From positions 7,378,001 to 7,442,000 of the forward strand of contig NZ_VIVR01000001.1 of assembly GCF_007828955.1 (NCBI RefSeq): 64,000 bases of DNA. Direction: 5' to 3'. Shown in pieces: positions 52,650 through 62,141 of the stretch. Position 1 is the first letter of the stretch. The number at the start of each line of letters is the position of its first letter. The position numbers and the translations under genes are program-made. This DNA comes from Kitasatospora atroaurantiaca (lineage in GTDB: Bacteria; Actinomycetota; Actinomycetes; Streptomycetales; Streptomycetaceae). The notes below the pieces were generated by a model. That model was not told the origin of the DNA. It saw nothing but the letters and a program-made list of their open reading frames with translations, and did not search any database.

Positions 52650-54194
52650 ATGCAAGCCCGGAAGATCGGCGCGGCCGCCGCAACAGCGGTGGCGCTTCTG
52701 GCTGCCCGCGACCTCATGCAGAAGAGGCACGCACTGCTGCGGAACTTCCCGGTGATCGGGCACGCCCGGTACCTGTTGGAGACGATCGGGCCGGAGCTGC
52801 GGCAGTACATCGTGACCTCCAACGAGGAGGAGCGCCCGTTCAGTCGTGACCAGCGCACTTGGATCTATGCGTCGGCGAAGGAGGAGAACAACTACTTCGG
52901 GTTCGGGACCGAGGTCGACGTCGAGCACGTACAGGGGCACGCCTATCTGAAGCAGCGCACGTTCGCCGGCACTCTGCCCGACGCGCACGATCCGCAGGCT
53001 CCGCTGCCCTCGGCCAAGGTGCTGGGCGGGCCGCGCGGGCGCGCCAAGGCGTTCCGGCCGACGAGCGTGGTGAACATCTCGGCGATGAGCTTCGGATCGC
53101 TCTCCGGCGCGGCCATCACGGCGCTCAACAAGGGGGCGGCGCTGGCCGGCACGATGCACAACACGGGTGAGGGCGGCCTCTCGCCGTACCACCGGAACGG
53201 CGGTGACCTCGTCCTTCAGCTCGGTACGGCGTACTTCGGCTGCCGCAACGAGGACGGCAGTTTCAACCTTGACAGGCTCAAGGACGTCGTCGCCAGTGCT
53301 CCGGTCAAGGCGATAGAGATCAAGCTCTCCCAGGGCGCCAAGCCCGGGTTGGGCGGGATGCTGCCGGGCGCGAAGGTGACCTCGGAGATCGCCGGGATTC
53401 GGGGCATCCCGGTCGGCAAGGACTGCGCCTCCCCGTCGCGGCACACCGCGTTCAGCGACGTGGACTCGATGCTCGACTTCGTCGAGTTGCTCGCCACCGA
53501 GACCGGTCTGCCGGTCGGGGTCAAGAGTGCGGTCGGAGAGATGGGCTTCTGGCAGGAGCTGGCCACGCTGATGGTGCGTGGTGACCGTGGAGTCGACTTC
53601 GTGACTGTCGACGGCGGCGAGGGCGGCACCGGGGCAGCGCCGCGGATCTTCGCCGACTCGGTGTCGCTGCCCTTCCGGATGGGCTTCTCCCGGGTCTACG
53701 GCACCTTCGCGGAGCTGGGGCTGACCGACGACCTGACCTTCATCGGCTCCGGCAAGCTCGGCTTGCCCGAGAACGCCGCGGTCGCCTTCGCCCTGGGTGC
53801 CGACATGATCAACGTGGCCCGTGAGGCGATGCTGTCGATCGGATGCATCCAGGCGCAGAAGTGCCACACCGACAAGTGCCCCACCGGCATCGCAACCCAG
53901 AACCCGTGGCTGGCCCGCGGCCTCGACCCGGCCTCGAAGGCCACCCGGGCCGCTGCCTACCTGCGCACCCTGCGCACGGAGCTGATCAAGATCTCGGCGG
54001 CCGTCGGCGTCGCCCACCCGGCACTCATCACGGCCAACGACATCGAGATCATGAACGGCGACTACGAGGCCCGCACCCTGGCCGGCGTCTACGGCTACAA
54101 GGACGGCTGGGGCGAGCTCGGCCCGCACCTTGCCGATGAGATCACGGCACTTCTGACCACCAAGCCGGCCTCCGTCCGGAAGCCTGCTGTCTGA
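52650..54194 (+). CDS. FMN-binding glutamate-synthase-family protein with 3Fe-4S motif
   Basis: A 514-residue protein built on the FMN/Fe-S synthase domain of glutamate synthase (GltB central/C-terminal part), lacking the amidotransferase and GXGXG domains. A hydrophobic N-terminal stretch (AAAATAVALLAARDLM) may anchor it to the membrane. FMN-site motifs: NISAMSFGSLSGAAITALNKGA, THNTGEGG-like MHNTGEGGLSPYH, VKSAVGEMGFW, FVTVDGGEGGTGAAP and FIGSGKLGLPENAAVAFALGAD. The cluster is GCIQAQKCHTDKCPTGIATQ, fitting C-x5-C-x4-C for 3Fe-4S. Reaction unknown. GAGGAGG lies before the ATG. Confidence 0.92.
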   Translation: MQARKIGAAAATAVALLAARDLMQKRHALLRNFPVIGHARYLLETIGPELRQYIVTSNEEERPFSRDQRTWIYASAKEENNYFGFGTEVDVEHVQGHAYLKQRTFAGTLPDAHDPQAPLPSAKVLGGPRGRAKAFRPTSVVNISAMSFGSLSGAAITALNKGAALAGTMHNTGEGGLSPYHRNGGDLVLQLGTAYFGCRNEDGSFNLDRLKDVVASAPVKAIEIKLSQGAKPGLGGMLPGAKVTSEIAGIRGIPVGKDCASPSRHTAFSDVDSMLDFVELLATETGLPVGVKSAVGEMGFWQELATLMVRGDRGVDFVTVDGGEGGTGAAPRIFADSVSLPFRMGFSRVYGTFAELGLTDDLTFIGSGKLGLPENAAVAFALGADMINVAREAMLSIGCIQAQKCHTDKCPTGIATQNPWLARGLDPASKATRAAAYLRTLRTELIKISAAVGVAHPALITANDIEIMNGDYEARTLAGVYGYKDGWGELGPHLADEITALLTTKPASVRKPAV

Positions 54195-54463
54195 CGCGCC
54201 GACAGAGGCGACGGCACCATGACGTGAGGAGTGAGACTCAAGAACGTCGTCGGCCCCGACTGGCCGGGCCGATCAACCTGCCGCTCATAGCGACGAAGGT
54301 GCGTCCGGCGGGCCTGACAACGGCTGAGGTTGTTGCTCGTCGAGGGGGTGCTGCTCCGACTCGTCCGGCTCTTGTGGGTGACTGACGGCGACTCCGGAGA
54401 ATCGCCAGTGGCCACCCCGGAGGGTGACCCAGCTGAGCACTCGCCGCAGACCAACGTTGCTAT

Positions 54464-54475
54464 TGGTCCAGACCT
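54464..54475. promoter_or_regulatory. DasR-like/chitinase direct-repeat element TGGTCCAGACCT
   Basis: TGGTCCAGACCT matches the 12-bp element known from Streptomyces chitinase promoters and the DasR consensus (TGGTCTAGACCA). It ends one base before the -35 hexamer of the chitinase promoter, so a bound regulator would block it. Confidence 0.75.
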
Positions 54476-54476
54476 A

Positions 54477-54505
54477 TTGACGAGCCGTGTCGCCCCTCCT
54501 ACGAT
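54477..54505 (+). promoter_or_regulatory. Chitinase promoter TTGACG-17-TACGAT
   Basis: -35 TTGACG at 54477-54482 and -10 TACGAT at 54500-54505, spacer 17 bp: a near-consensus housekeeping-sigma promoter. Transcription would start near 54512. Confidence 0.7.
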
Positions 54506-54755
54506 CCGGTGCGGCACAGCCCCACATGTCCCCACCTCACCCGGAGCCGAGCGTCACGCCCCCACGCGTCGGTCATGTCCATGGCGCTCGGCGGGAAGGG
54601 AGCACAGTATGTTCCGTCGGAGGTCGCGTACTCCACGTCTGTCGGGCGCATTCCGCCCTTGTGCGGATCACGGCCGCCTCGAAGGCGACCAGGCGGGGAG
54701 CGAGCCGGTCCCAGCTCCTCGCCCGCAGAGGGCGGCCGTGGACCGCGCATTACAG

Positions 54756-56372
54756 GTGAACCGGACCAGCCGCGCCAAGCACCGACCGACCGTCCTGAGG
54801 CGTTCCCTCGCCGGGGTGAGCGCCGCCGCCGTCATCGGTGCCGGCATCGCCGTGGCCGGCTCCGTCACGGCGGGGGCTGCCACCCCCAACCTGGTGGCCA
54901 ACTCCGGATTCGAGAACGGACTCTCCGACTGGGCCTGCTCCAGCGGCTCCGGCGCGGTCGTCAGCAGTCCGGTCCACTCCGGCGCGTCCGCGCTCAAGGC
55001 CACGCCGACCGGCCAGGACAACGCCCAGTGCACGCAGACCATCAGCGTGCAGCCCAACTCCCAGTACACGCTGAGCGCCTACGTCCAAGGCAGCTACGTC
55101 TACCTGGGCGCCACCGGCGCCGGCCTCACCAGTGCCCCGTCCACCTGGACGCCGAACAGCTCGTCGTACGGCCAGCTCAGCGTCGGCTTCACCACCGGGG
55201 CGAACACCACCTCGGTCACCGTCTACGTGCACGGCTGGTACGGGCAGCCCGCGTACTACGCGGACGACGTGTCGCTCACCGGCCCCGGTGGCAGCAGCCC
55301 CTCGCCGACCGTCAGCCCGTCGGCCACTGCCTCGCCGACCGCCAGCTCCTCGACCAGCGCTTCGCCGAGCACCAGTCCGCCGACCAGTGCCTCGCCGAGC
55401 ACCAGCCCGTCGGGCGACACCTGCCCCACGAAGCCCAAGCCGTCGGGCAAGGTCCTGCAGGGATACTGGGAGAATTGGGACGGTGCCGCGAACGGAGTCC
55501 ACCCCGGCATGGGCTGGGTCCCCATCACGGACAGTCGGATCGCCGCGCACGGCTACATCGTCATCAACGCCGCTTTCCCGGTGATCCTCTCGGACGGCAC
55601 CGTCCTGTGGCAGGACGGCATGGACACCAACGTCAAGGTCTCGACCCCCGCCGAGATGTGCCAGGCCAAGGCGGCCGGGGCGACGGTCCTGATGTCGATC
55701 GGCGGTGCCGCCGCAGGCATCGACCTGAGCTCCAGTACGGTCGCCGACCGGTTCGTGGCGACCGTCGTCCCGATCCTCAAGAAGTACAACTTCGACGGAA
55801 TCGACATCGACATCGAGACCGGCCTGTCCGGAAGCGGCAACATCAACACGCTGTCCGCCTCCCAGGCCAACCTGGAGCGCATCATCGACGGCGTGCTGGC
55901 CCAGATGCCCGCAGGCTTCGGCCTGACGATGGCCCCCGAAACCGCGTACGTCACCGGCGGAAGCGTCACCTACGGGTCGATCTGGGGGGCCTACCTCCCG
56001 ATCATCAAGAAGTACGCCGACAACGGCCGCCTGTGGTGGCTGAACATGCAGTACTACAACGGCAGCATGTACGGCTGCTCCGGCGACTCCTACCAGGCCG
56101 GTACCGTCCAGGGCTTCACCGCGCAGACCACGTGCCTGAACAACGGCCTGACCATCCAGGGCACCACCATCAAGGTGCCCTACGACAAGCAGGTGCCCGG
56201 CCTGCCGGCCCAGCCCGGCGCGGGTGGTGGCTACATGGCGCCGAGCCTGGTCGGCCAGTCGTGGAACGCCTTCGGTGGTTCGCTGAAGGGGCTCATGACG
56301 TGGTCGGTCAACTGGGACGGCTCTAAGGGCTGGACCTTCGGCGACAACGTCAAGTCCCTCCAAGGCCGTTGA
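54756..56372 (+). CDS. Secreted GH18 chitinase with N-terminal carbohydrate-binding module
   Basis: A 538-residue exported chitinase from GTG 54756. The signal peptide is RRSLAGVSAAAVIGAGIAVAG, with cleavage near AGAA. A ~130-residue beta-sandwich binding module follows (NLVANSGFENGLSDWACSS ... AYYADDVSLTGPG), then a Ser/Pro/Thr linker (about 185-225) and the GH18 barrel. The catalytic DxxDxDxE is FDGIDIDIETG; VLMSIGGAAAG and LTMAPETAYV are the flanking strands. It hydrolyses chitin. An in-frame ATG at 54609 with a better ribosome site (GGGAAGGGAG) would add 49 residues before the signal peptide, which is unusual for export; which start is used is open. Controlled by a DasR-like site. Confidence 0.9.
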   Translation: MNRTSRAKHRPTVLRRSLAGVSAAAVIGAGIAVAGSVTAGAATPNLVANSGFENGLSDWACSSGSGAVVSSPVHSGASALKATPTGQDNAQCTQTISVQPNSQYTLSAYVQGSYVYLGATGAGLTSAPSTWTPNSSSYGQLSVGFTTGANTTSVTVYVHGWYGQPAYYADDVSLTGPGGSSPSPTVSPSATASPTASSSTSASPSTSPPTSASPSTSPSGDTCPTKPKPSGKVLQGYWENWDGAANGVHPGMGWVPITDSRIAAHGYIVINAAFPVILSDGTVLWQDGMDTNVKVSTPAEMCQAKAAGATVLMSIGGAAAGIDLSSSTVADRFVATVVPILKKYNFDGIDIDIETGLSGSGNINTLSASQANLERIIDGVLAQMPAGFGLTMAPETAYVTGGSVTYGSIWGAYLPIIKKYADNGRLWWLNMQYYNGSMYGCSGDSYQAGTVQGFTAQTTCLNNGLTIQGTTIKVPYDKQVPGLPAQPGAGGGYMAPSLVGQSWNAFGGSLKGLMTWSVNWDGSKGWTFGDNVKSLQGR

Positions 56373-56440
56373 TTTCCCGCTGACTCCCCGCGCCCCGGTT
56401 GCACCGTTGCGAGCTGGAGCCGGTCACCGACCGGAACTCC

Positions 56441-56565
56441 ACCTCGGTTCGGGATGTGTCGATGCCGGACATCGAGGACACGACCGGTGCTGCGGGTGCC
56501 GTGGATCGGCTCGACTTTGACCTAGACGCCGGGCAGGTGCTCGGCGTGGTCGGCGAGTCGTCCTT
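56441..56565 (+). pseudogene. Possible remnant of an oligopeptide ABC ATPase N terminus
   Basis: SVRDVSMPDIEDTTGAAGAVDRLDFDLDAGQVLGVVGES resembles the first ~40 residues of Opp/Dpp ATPases (VRDLSVxF...AVDxVSFDLxxGExLGVVGESGSGKS). It departs from the family at the Walker A. No other part is present nearby. Confidence 0.45.
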
Positions 56566-56718
56566 GCCGAGCAGTTCGCGCCCGTCGATCGGTGGAGTTT
56601 CGGATCGCACGCATGACGGACTGCTCGCAGGGGATCGCGGCACCGGCCACCCCGGCGCCGGCTCTCCGAGGGTCGGCGGTAGCCGATGACCCAGCGCTAC
56701 CGGCGATCCGGACAAGAA

Positions 56719-58695
56719 TCAGGCAGGCGGCGGGTTCGAGCTGAGCGGACCCGGCGCCGCCGGTCGGTGGTTCGGCCGAGGCGGGATCTCGTGGGCGTCG
56801 CGCCGAGCGGGTTGTGGACGCAGCTCTGTCGTCTCGGTCAAGGCTGCGTCGGGGCGCTGCCGGCCGCGGTAGAAGATGTCGAGGTCGACCTCCTCGCCGC
56901 CGACGACCAACGTGTCCCAGGGCCCGCTGGCCACCAGGATCCGGACGGTCTCGCTATTCAGCCGCCGCAGGTGGTCGCGGAGAGCCCGGTCGTCGGGCAT
57001 GCCCGGAAGCCGGGGCGACAGGCGGTTCCGGATCTTCCGCAGCCGGTCCATCAGCGCGTCGAGGTGTGCTTCGCCCTCCGCGCTCTCCGGAGCTGCCTCC
57101 TCGATGCTCCAGGCGATCTTGTCCTTGATCGCGCAGCTGACGCCGTGTCCGTCGCTGGTGACCATGGCCTTCCACGCTCGGCTCTTGTGCCGGTACTGCA
57201 GCATCGACATGGCCGCTTCGTGGCGGACGAAGTCAGCGTCGCGGAACGCCTTCCCGCGCCAGCTGTCGCTGAGTGACCGCGCGAGCGAGATCGCCGAGGC
57301 CAGGCCGCTGTTGAGTCCGCGGCCCGGCCAGAAGTGGATGGCGTTGGCGGCGTCCCCAAGCAGGAATCCGTAGGTCCCGGGCGTGTTGGAGGTGGCGGAG
57401 TAGAGCTCGGCGGTGAACCGCGGCCGCTGCACCATGTCGAGGCGGAAGCCGGTGACGGCGGTCAGGTTCTCCTCGGCGACGCCGAAGAGGACCAGGCCCT
57501 CCAGTATCCGCTTCCACAGTGCCGAGCCCCGGACCAGGGCGGGTAGGAAGAGCGTGCCATGAGTCGAGCAGCGGAAGTCGCCGCCGTCCTCCCGGGCCAT
57601 CAGGCAGGGCCGAGAGGCGACGCACTCCTCGAAGACGTGCCGGACCGGGTCGACGCCGATCACCTCCTTCGCCTCGGCATCGGTCAGGCGCATGTTCAGG
57701 AAGCCCTCGCCGCGCAGGGAGTTCAACAGGAAGCGGTTCTGGGCCACGGTCAGCAGGACGGTCATGGGATCCGACAGGTCGGATTTCACCCGCAGGCCCA
57801 GCACGACGTCCTGGACGTGCTGTCCGTTCAGCGAGTAGATGGACGTGTCGGGGGTGCCGAACCTCTCGGCGAAGTACTCGCGCGTCCGGGAACGGCTCCC
57901 CTCACAGATGGCGAGCACGTGATCCTTGACCACCTCCTCCCGCCGCTCGGCAGGGTCGAAGACGGTGGAAGCGAGCCGGATGGTGTCGGGCTTCTCGTTC
58001 GCCATCTCCAGCAAGGTGTCCTCGATGTAGGCGATCCGGATGTTCCGCGGGCCGTAGCCGCGAATGGAGTCCGGCCCGGCCGGCCACATCTCGGAGTACG
58101 CACCGGCGCGGAACAGCCGCTCCTGGACCTCCTCCGGCAGGTTCAGGAACTGGCGACTCTGGACGGTGACGACCTGCTGCCGCCGGACGTTGCCCTGCGC
58201 ATCGTTCTTCCAGACGACGCGCGAGCCGTCCTCGGTCCAGCGGCCGTCGTACACCGTGACGGCCACCTGCCGGCCCATCAGGTGTTCGAGCAGCAGAGCG
58301 AAGGCGAGCCCCACCGGACCGCCGCCCGAGACGGTGACGTTCAGGACCGGCCCGCGACTCTCGATGACGGCGGGGGAGATGAACTCCGTGATCGTCTCCA
58401 TCGAGTCGGCGATCTCGAAGCGGAAGACCTCGCCTCCGATGGTGATCAGGTCGCCGGACGTGAGGACGTGCGACGTCACGCGTTTCCCGTTGACCAGCGT
58501 CCCGTTACGGCTGCCCCGGTCGTACAGGACGTAGCGGCCGCCTTCGCGGAGCATCTCGGCGTGGAGGCGCGAGGCGCTCCGGCTCGCGATCACCACAGAG
58601 CTTTCGCTGCTGCGGCCGAAGGTCACAGGGGTGTCGCCGACCGGGAACCGCCGCCCCGTCAGCGGTCCCTCGCGCCCGATGATGGCAGCTGGCAT
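56719..58695 (-). CDS. FHA domain fused to FAD-dependent monooxygenase-like oxidoreductase
   Basis: A 658-residue fusion. Residues about 15-90 form an FHA domain: VTFGRSSESSVVIASRSASRLHAEM (Gly-Arg, Ser and Ser-x-x-His phosphothreonine-binding set), YVLYDRGSRNGTLVNGKRV and SGDLITIGGEVFRFEI. From about 112 comes a flavoprotein: VLNVTVSGGGPVGLAFALLLEHLMG (GxGxxG dinucleotide motif), RQQVVTVQSRQFLNLPEEVQERL, and YGFLLGDAANAIHFWPGRGLNSGLASAISLARSL, the GDA(A)H..P motif closing the FAD site of aromatic-hydroxylase-like proteins. The C-terminal ~60 residues are polar. FHA binds phosphothreonine, suggesting recruitment by a Ser/Thr kinase system. Substrate unknown. GGAG precedes ATG 58695. A VWA protein is encoded 490 bp upstream in the same direction. 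Confidence 0.85.
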   Translation of the reverse strand: MPAAIIGREGPLTGRRFPVGDTPVTFGRSSESSVVIASRSASRLHAEMLREGGRYVLYDRGSRNGTLVNGKRVTSHVLTSGDLITIGGEVFRFEIADSMETITEFISPAVIESRGPVLNVTVSGGGPVGLAFALLLEHLMGRQVAVTVYDGRWTEDGSRVVWKNDAQGNVRRQQVVTVQSRQFLNLPEEVQERLFRAGAYSEMWPAGPDSIRGYGPRNIRIAYIEDTLLEMANEKPDTIRLASTVFDPAERREEVVKDHVLAICEGSRSRTREYFAERFGTPDTSIYSLNGQHVQDVVLGLRVKSDLSDPMTVLLTVAQNRFLLNSLRGEGFLNMRLTDAEAKEVIGVDPVRHVFEECVASRPCLMAREDGGDFRCSTHGTLFLPALVRGSALWKRILEGLVLFGVAEENLTAVTGFRLDMVQRPRFTAELYSATSNTPGTYGFLLGDAANAIHFWPGRGLNSGLASAISLARSLSDSWRGKAFRDADFVRHEAAMSMLQYRHKSRAWKAMVTSDGHGVSCAIKDKIAWSIEEAAPESAEGEAHLDALMDRLRKIRNRLSPRLPGMPDDRALRDHLRRLNSETVRILVASGPWDTLVVGGEEVDLDIFYRGRQRPDAALTETTELRPQPARRDAHEIPPRPNHRPAAPGPLSSNPPPA

Positions 58696-59185
58696 GGTCA
58701 CTCCGTTCCCTGGATGTCTGGCTGCTCGTCCTTGACCGGCGGTCGCCAACGGGAGGGTTGCCTCGCGATGGATCTGCCCGGAGCCCGGACGGGAGGCGTT
58801 TGGTGAACGTGCCTGCGGCGGGAGGTGGTTGGGGTGAGGGATATCGGACGCCGACAGGGGCCGCCGAGTCAGCTCAGGAGGCCGCCGGCGTACGCGATCC
58901 GGGATTTCGAAGGTTCAGCACAGACAGCCATGGCCCCCCACGTCCGTCACTCCCTGCATTGATCGGCGTGCTCCAGGTTGTCGCCACCAGCAGCTGCGCG
59001 CAAGGGCGCGATGTCGGAAGTTGCAGACAAGTTGCACAGCCGCCGCAAAGGACCTCTGCCGTAGACCCGGCGCGCCCCGGCTGACCGGGTGTCAGGCTCC
59101 CGCGTCCGCGAGGCACAGCTCGGACAGGCTGCCAGAGTGCTCCGCCGGTCTGGCGCCAAATCCGTGACTGGATCGCAATTCTCAG
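58696..59185. other. Intergenic region between VWA and FHA-FAD genes
   Basis: No gene seen in 490 bp. It must carry the FHA-FAD promoter if the pair is not one transcript. Frames within it are short and Arg/Pro rich. Confidence 0.5.
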
Positions 59186-60277
59186 TTACAGGATGACCAG
59201 CAGCTTGGTGCCCGGCACCAACTTCCGGTTGACGGAGGTCGATTGGACGAACACGGTGTACGACGGGTTGTCGCCCGGCTTCACCGTGGCCTCCGACCCC
59301 GGCAGGCCGAGGAGCTGGCGGGCCGCCGGGCCCGAGAACACCCTGCCCGTCATCCGGCCGGTGGCCGGGTCCTTCTCCGCCACGGCGAGCTGCTTGTTGC
59401 CCTGGATCTTCTCACGCTTGGACAGCTCGTAGTAGGCGCAGCCGGTCTTGTACGTGTGCCCGGCGCGGGTGACGAAGTCGCGGATCTGCGTCTGCTGGTC
59501 GACCGGGATGAGGAAGTACTTGCCGGTGTCCAGGGCATCGAGATTGGCCTTCACCTCGGCAGTGCTCAAGTCCTGGCCCATGGTGAACAGGTTCCTGGTA
59601 CCGCGCACGCCCTGTTCGCGGCCCCGCAGGAAGCTCGTGGCAGCCGTCTTGACGGTGCCGATGGCCTCCTCGACGCCCTTGCTGGAGTCCGCATCCCAGA
59701 TCGCGATGTTGCCCGCCGGGAAGCCGTACTCCTGAGCGGTGCGCTTGGCCAGGGAGTTCGGGACCAGGATCGCCGAGGTCCAGTGGTCAGGGAGGTTGTC
59801 CATGGCGCTCTGGATGCGGCCTGTCCACCTGCGCAGGACGGCGGTGCCCTGGCTGCCGTCCATGCGGATGTGCATCTTTCCGGTCTCCGAGCAACCGGAG
59901 GCGTTCTCCTCGCCGTCGGTGACGACGACCTGAAGGAAGGAGTGTTCCCCATATCCTTCCCAGATGTTCTTCAGGTCGTCGATGGACTTCACGGCCGCCT
60001 CGATCAGCGCCGTCGCACCGTTGTTGACCTCGTAGAGCCCCCGCAGGGATGGCAGGTGCTTGACGTCCATGTCCCAGACCAGGTTCTTCACCTCGTGATC
60101 GAAGGCGTAGAGGCTGATGCGGGTCTCGTGACCGAGCCGGTCGGACTCCTCCTGAAGGCCCTTCACGAACTCGTCCACCACCCGGACAAGCTGCGCCTCG
60201 TGCTGGCGCATCGAGCCGGACCTGTCGACCACGAGCGAAACGTGGTTGACCTTGTGCTTGATCCTGGTCGCGGACAT
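59186..60277 (-). CDS. VWA-domain protein
   Basis: A 363-residue protein without signal peptide. The von Willebrand factor A domain (about residues 10-215) has a complete MIDAS: VSLVVDRSGSMRQH (DxSxS), a Thr in NNGATALIEAAVKSI, and VVVTDGEENASG (Asp). The rest (about 230-363: RNLFTMGQDLSTAEVKANLDAL, GCAYYELSKREKIQGNKQLAVAEKDPATGRMTGRVFSGPAARQLLGLPG, VFVQSTSVNRKLVPGTKLLVIL) is a second domain I do not recognise by name. VWA proteins bind partner proteins through a metal ion. It is encoded upstream of the FHA-flavoprotein; physical interaction is speculation. AAGGGG lies before the ATG. Confidence 0.88.
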   Translation of the reverse strand: MSATRIKHKVNHVSLVVDRSGSMRQHEAQLVRVVDEFVKGLQEESDRLGHETRISLYAFDHEVKNLVWDMDVKHLPSLRGLYEVNNGATALIEAAVKSIDDLKNIWEGYGEHSFLQVVVTDGEENASGCSETGKMHIRMDGSQGTAVLRRWTGRIQSAMDNLPDHWTSAILVPNSLAKRTAQEYGFPAGNIAIWDADSSKGVEEAIGTVKTAATSFLRGREQGVRGTRNLFTMGQDLSTAEVKANLDALDTGKYFLIPVDQQTQIRDFVTRAGHTYKTGCAYYELSKREKIQGNKQLAVAEKDPATGRMTGRVFSGPAARQLLGLPGSEATVKPGDNPSYTVFVQSTSVNRKLVPGTKLLVIL

Positions 60278-60960
60278 GGTTCTACCCCTTTTCCGACACT
60301 CTTTCGACGCCTTTCCGGCGCCCCCTCCAACGTTGTTTCCACACTACGAGGGGGCACTGACAATGAGGTCTGACCTGGGGTTCAACCGATTCCGACCACC
60401 CGTCAAGTCCGCTTTTAGAGATTAGTAATACTGACGGGCAGTCAGAAATCTCGGTTCGGAGAAGCGCCTGCGGCTCGGCGTCGAACGAGGGTAACCGGGC
60501 TCGTATCCGGCTGGCCTCGGCAGTCTCCAGGTCCGCGATGTCGTAGTCCCAGGCGACGAGGGCCTCACGGGCCTCCGCGCGGTGGTACGGCTCGGTCGAG
60601 GTGGCGAAGAACCGGCGAGCGCAGTCGGCGAGTGACGAACGGCTTCTCAGTGAACGGCGCCATGGCACAGACCTCGGACCGGAGACTCGAAAGGGGCGAT
60701 ACCGTAGACCTCGGACACCCCCTCCCGCATCACCGCCACCGACGCCCGATCAAGCGCTCTCCACCGCCCAGGGCTGCGCGCTCCGCCAATTTCAGCGGCA
60801 GGCCGCCCCCTCCACAGCGACCCCTGCCGTCCGGTTGGGCCGCCACGGAAGTCAATCGCTCTTGTGCCTCGATCGTCGCCGCCGCCGGGGCCACGGCGAG
60901 CGCGAAGCCGACGGGCCGGCCGTGACCGGACCTGGTCCTCCGGGTCCGGTCACGCCAACG
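60278..60960. other. Region with an uncertain small ORF
   Basis: A minus-strand frame (GTG 60668 to 60282) includes a protein-like stretch (FFATSTEPYHRAEAREALVAWDYDIADLETAEASRIRARLPSFD) but ends in read-through-like sequence and matches no family I know. An AT-richer patch (CCGCTTTTAGAGATTAGTAATACTGACGG, about 60408-60436) is a likely promoter area. 60690-60960 holds nothing recognised. Confidence 0.35.
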
Positions 60961-60963
60961 GCC

Positions 60964-60992
60964 CGGGCTGCGCTGTGGATCAGCGCAGCCCG
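60964..60992 (-). terminator. Hairpin at the end of the PIG-L deacetylase gene
   Basis: CGGGCTGCGCT (60964-60974) pairs with AGCGCAGCCCG (60982-60992) around a 7-base loop, an 11-bp stem that starts within the last codons of the gene. Confidence 0.7.
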
Positions 60993-61813
60993 GCGAAGAG
61001 GTCGTTCTCGGGCACGGCCGCGCCGGTGGTGTCCTGGACCCGTACGAAGGTCTCCACGCCCATCAGCTCCGTGAACCTTTCCTTGCCCATTTTCAGGAAG
61101 AAGATGTTCTCGCCCTGGCTGGCGTGCGCGGCCAGCGCATCGAACTTCTGAGCGCCGAACTCGGTGGTGTCCACCCAGGTGGTGATCTCCTCGTCGGGGA
61201 GTCCGATCTCGGGTATCGCGGCAGCCTCCGCCGGATCCGGTTCCTCCCAGTCCGCGCCGAACTCGCGCATGACCTCCCCGAACCGCTGCATCATCGAGCG
61301 CGGCGCCGTCGTCCAGTACACCTTCGGCGTCATCCCGGTCATCGCCAGCGCCGCCATCGTGATGCGGTTCGCCTGGATGTGGTCGGGGTGGCCGTAGAAG
61401 CCGTTCTCGTCGTAGGTCACGACCACATCGGGCCGGTAGCGCCGCAACAGTTCGGCCAGACGGGCGGCGCCCTCCTCAACCGGGGTCTGCCAGAAGGACC
61501 CGGGCGCGTCGTTGGCCGGCCAGCCCATCATCCCGGAGTCGGCGTACTCCAACAGCTCCAGATGACTGACCTTCAGGACCTCGCAGCTCGCCTCGAGTTC
61601 CTGACGACGCATGGCGGCGACAGCCGCCGGATCGTGCCCCGGCTCGCCCGGCTTGACACCCCCCGGTCCGTCACCGCAACCGCCGTCGGTACACGTGACG
61701 AGGACAGTGCGAACGCCCTCCGTCGCATACCGCGCCAGGACACCCCCGGTTCCGGTGGCCTCGTCGTCGGGGTGGGCGTGCACTGCCATCAGCGTCAGGG
61801 GCCGGTCAACCAT
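60980..61813 (-). CDS. PIG-L family (MshB/Mca-like) deacetylase
   Basis: A 277-residue zinc-dependent N-deacetylase-like protein. The metal-binding signature is MAVHAHPDDEATGTGG (AHPDDE) at residues about 10-24, and the third ligand is in YDENGFYGHPDHIQANRI (HPDH). VRTVLVTCTDGGCGDGPGGVKPG is characteristic of the mycothiol MshB/Mca group. It could act in mycothiol metabolism or deacetylate a natural-product sugar; the isolated context does not decide. The start at 61813 is chosen for GAAGGA eight bases upstream; another ATG lies nine bases before it. Confidence 0.9.
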   Translation of the reverse strand: MVDRPLTLMAVHAHPDDEATGTGGVLARYATEGVRTVLVTCTDGGCGDGPGGVKPGEPGHDPAAVAAMRRQELEASCEVLKVSHLELLEYADSGMMGWPANDAPGSFWQTPVEEGAARLAELLRRYRPDVVVTYDENGFYGHPDHIQANRITMAALAMTGMTPKVYWTTAPRSMMQRFGEVMREFGADWEEPDPAEAAAIPEIGLPDEEITTWVDTTEFGAQKFDALAAHASQGENIFFLKMGKERFTELMGVETFVRVQDTTGAAVPENDLFAGLR

Positions 61814-62141
61814 GAAAACCATCCTTCGGTCGGAAAAGTGCTCGGTCTGAGTCTGCGGTACGCGGGCAGGCGGTTGCCCGTAATATCGGGGTGACCCGGC
61901 GTACGGGAGACCCAAGGGCCCCCGGACCACGCCGGGGTGGATGAACTGTTGATCTCGGCTCCCCGCCCGCGCGGGGACGGCCCCGGTCCGTGTTGACGGT
62001 CCTGCCAAGGGCCTGCGCCTGCCGCTCCTGTCGGGGGCCGTGCAGTTTTCGATCGTGCAGTGGAGGGACCTGCGCGATTCAAAGTGGTGAATACCAGTCA
62101 GATACCCGTTCGGCCGCCGGGGGTCGTGGTGCGCTCTCGCA
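61814..62141. other. Spacer upstream of the deacetylase gene
   Basis: 328 bp without a recognisable gene, ending at the fourth FMN-reductase fragment. Deacetylase promoter elements should lie near 61830-61890. Confidence 0.45.

Noticed and set aside
51297..54128. A 943-residue minus-strand frame
   Set aside because: Only the last 301 residues match a family (arginase); the rest is antisense to the glutamate-synthase-like gene and is open through codon bias.
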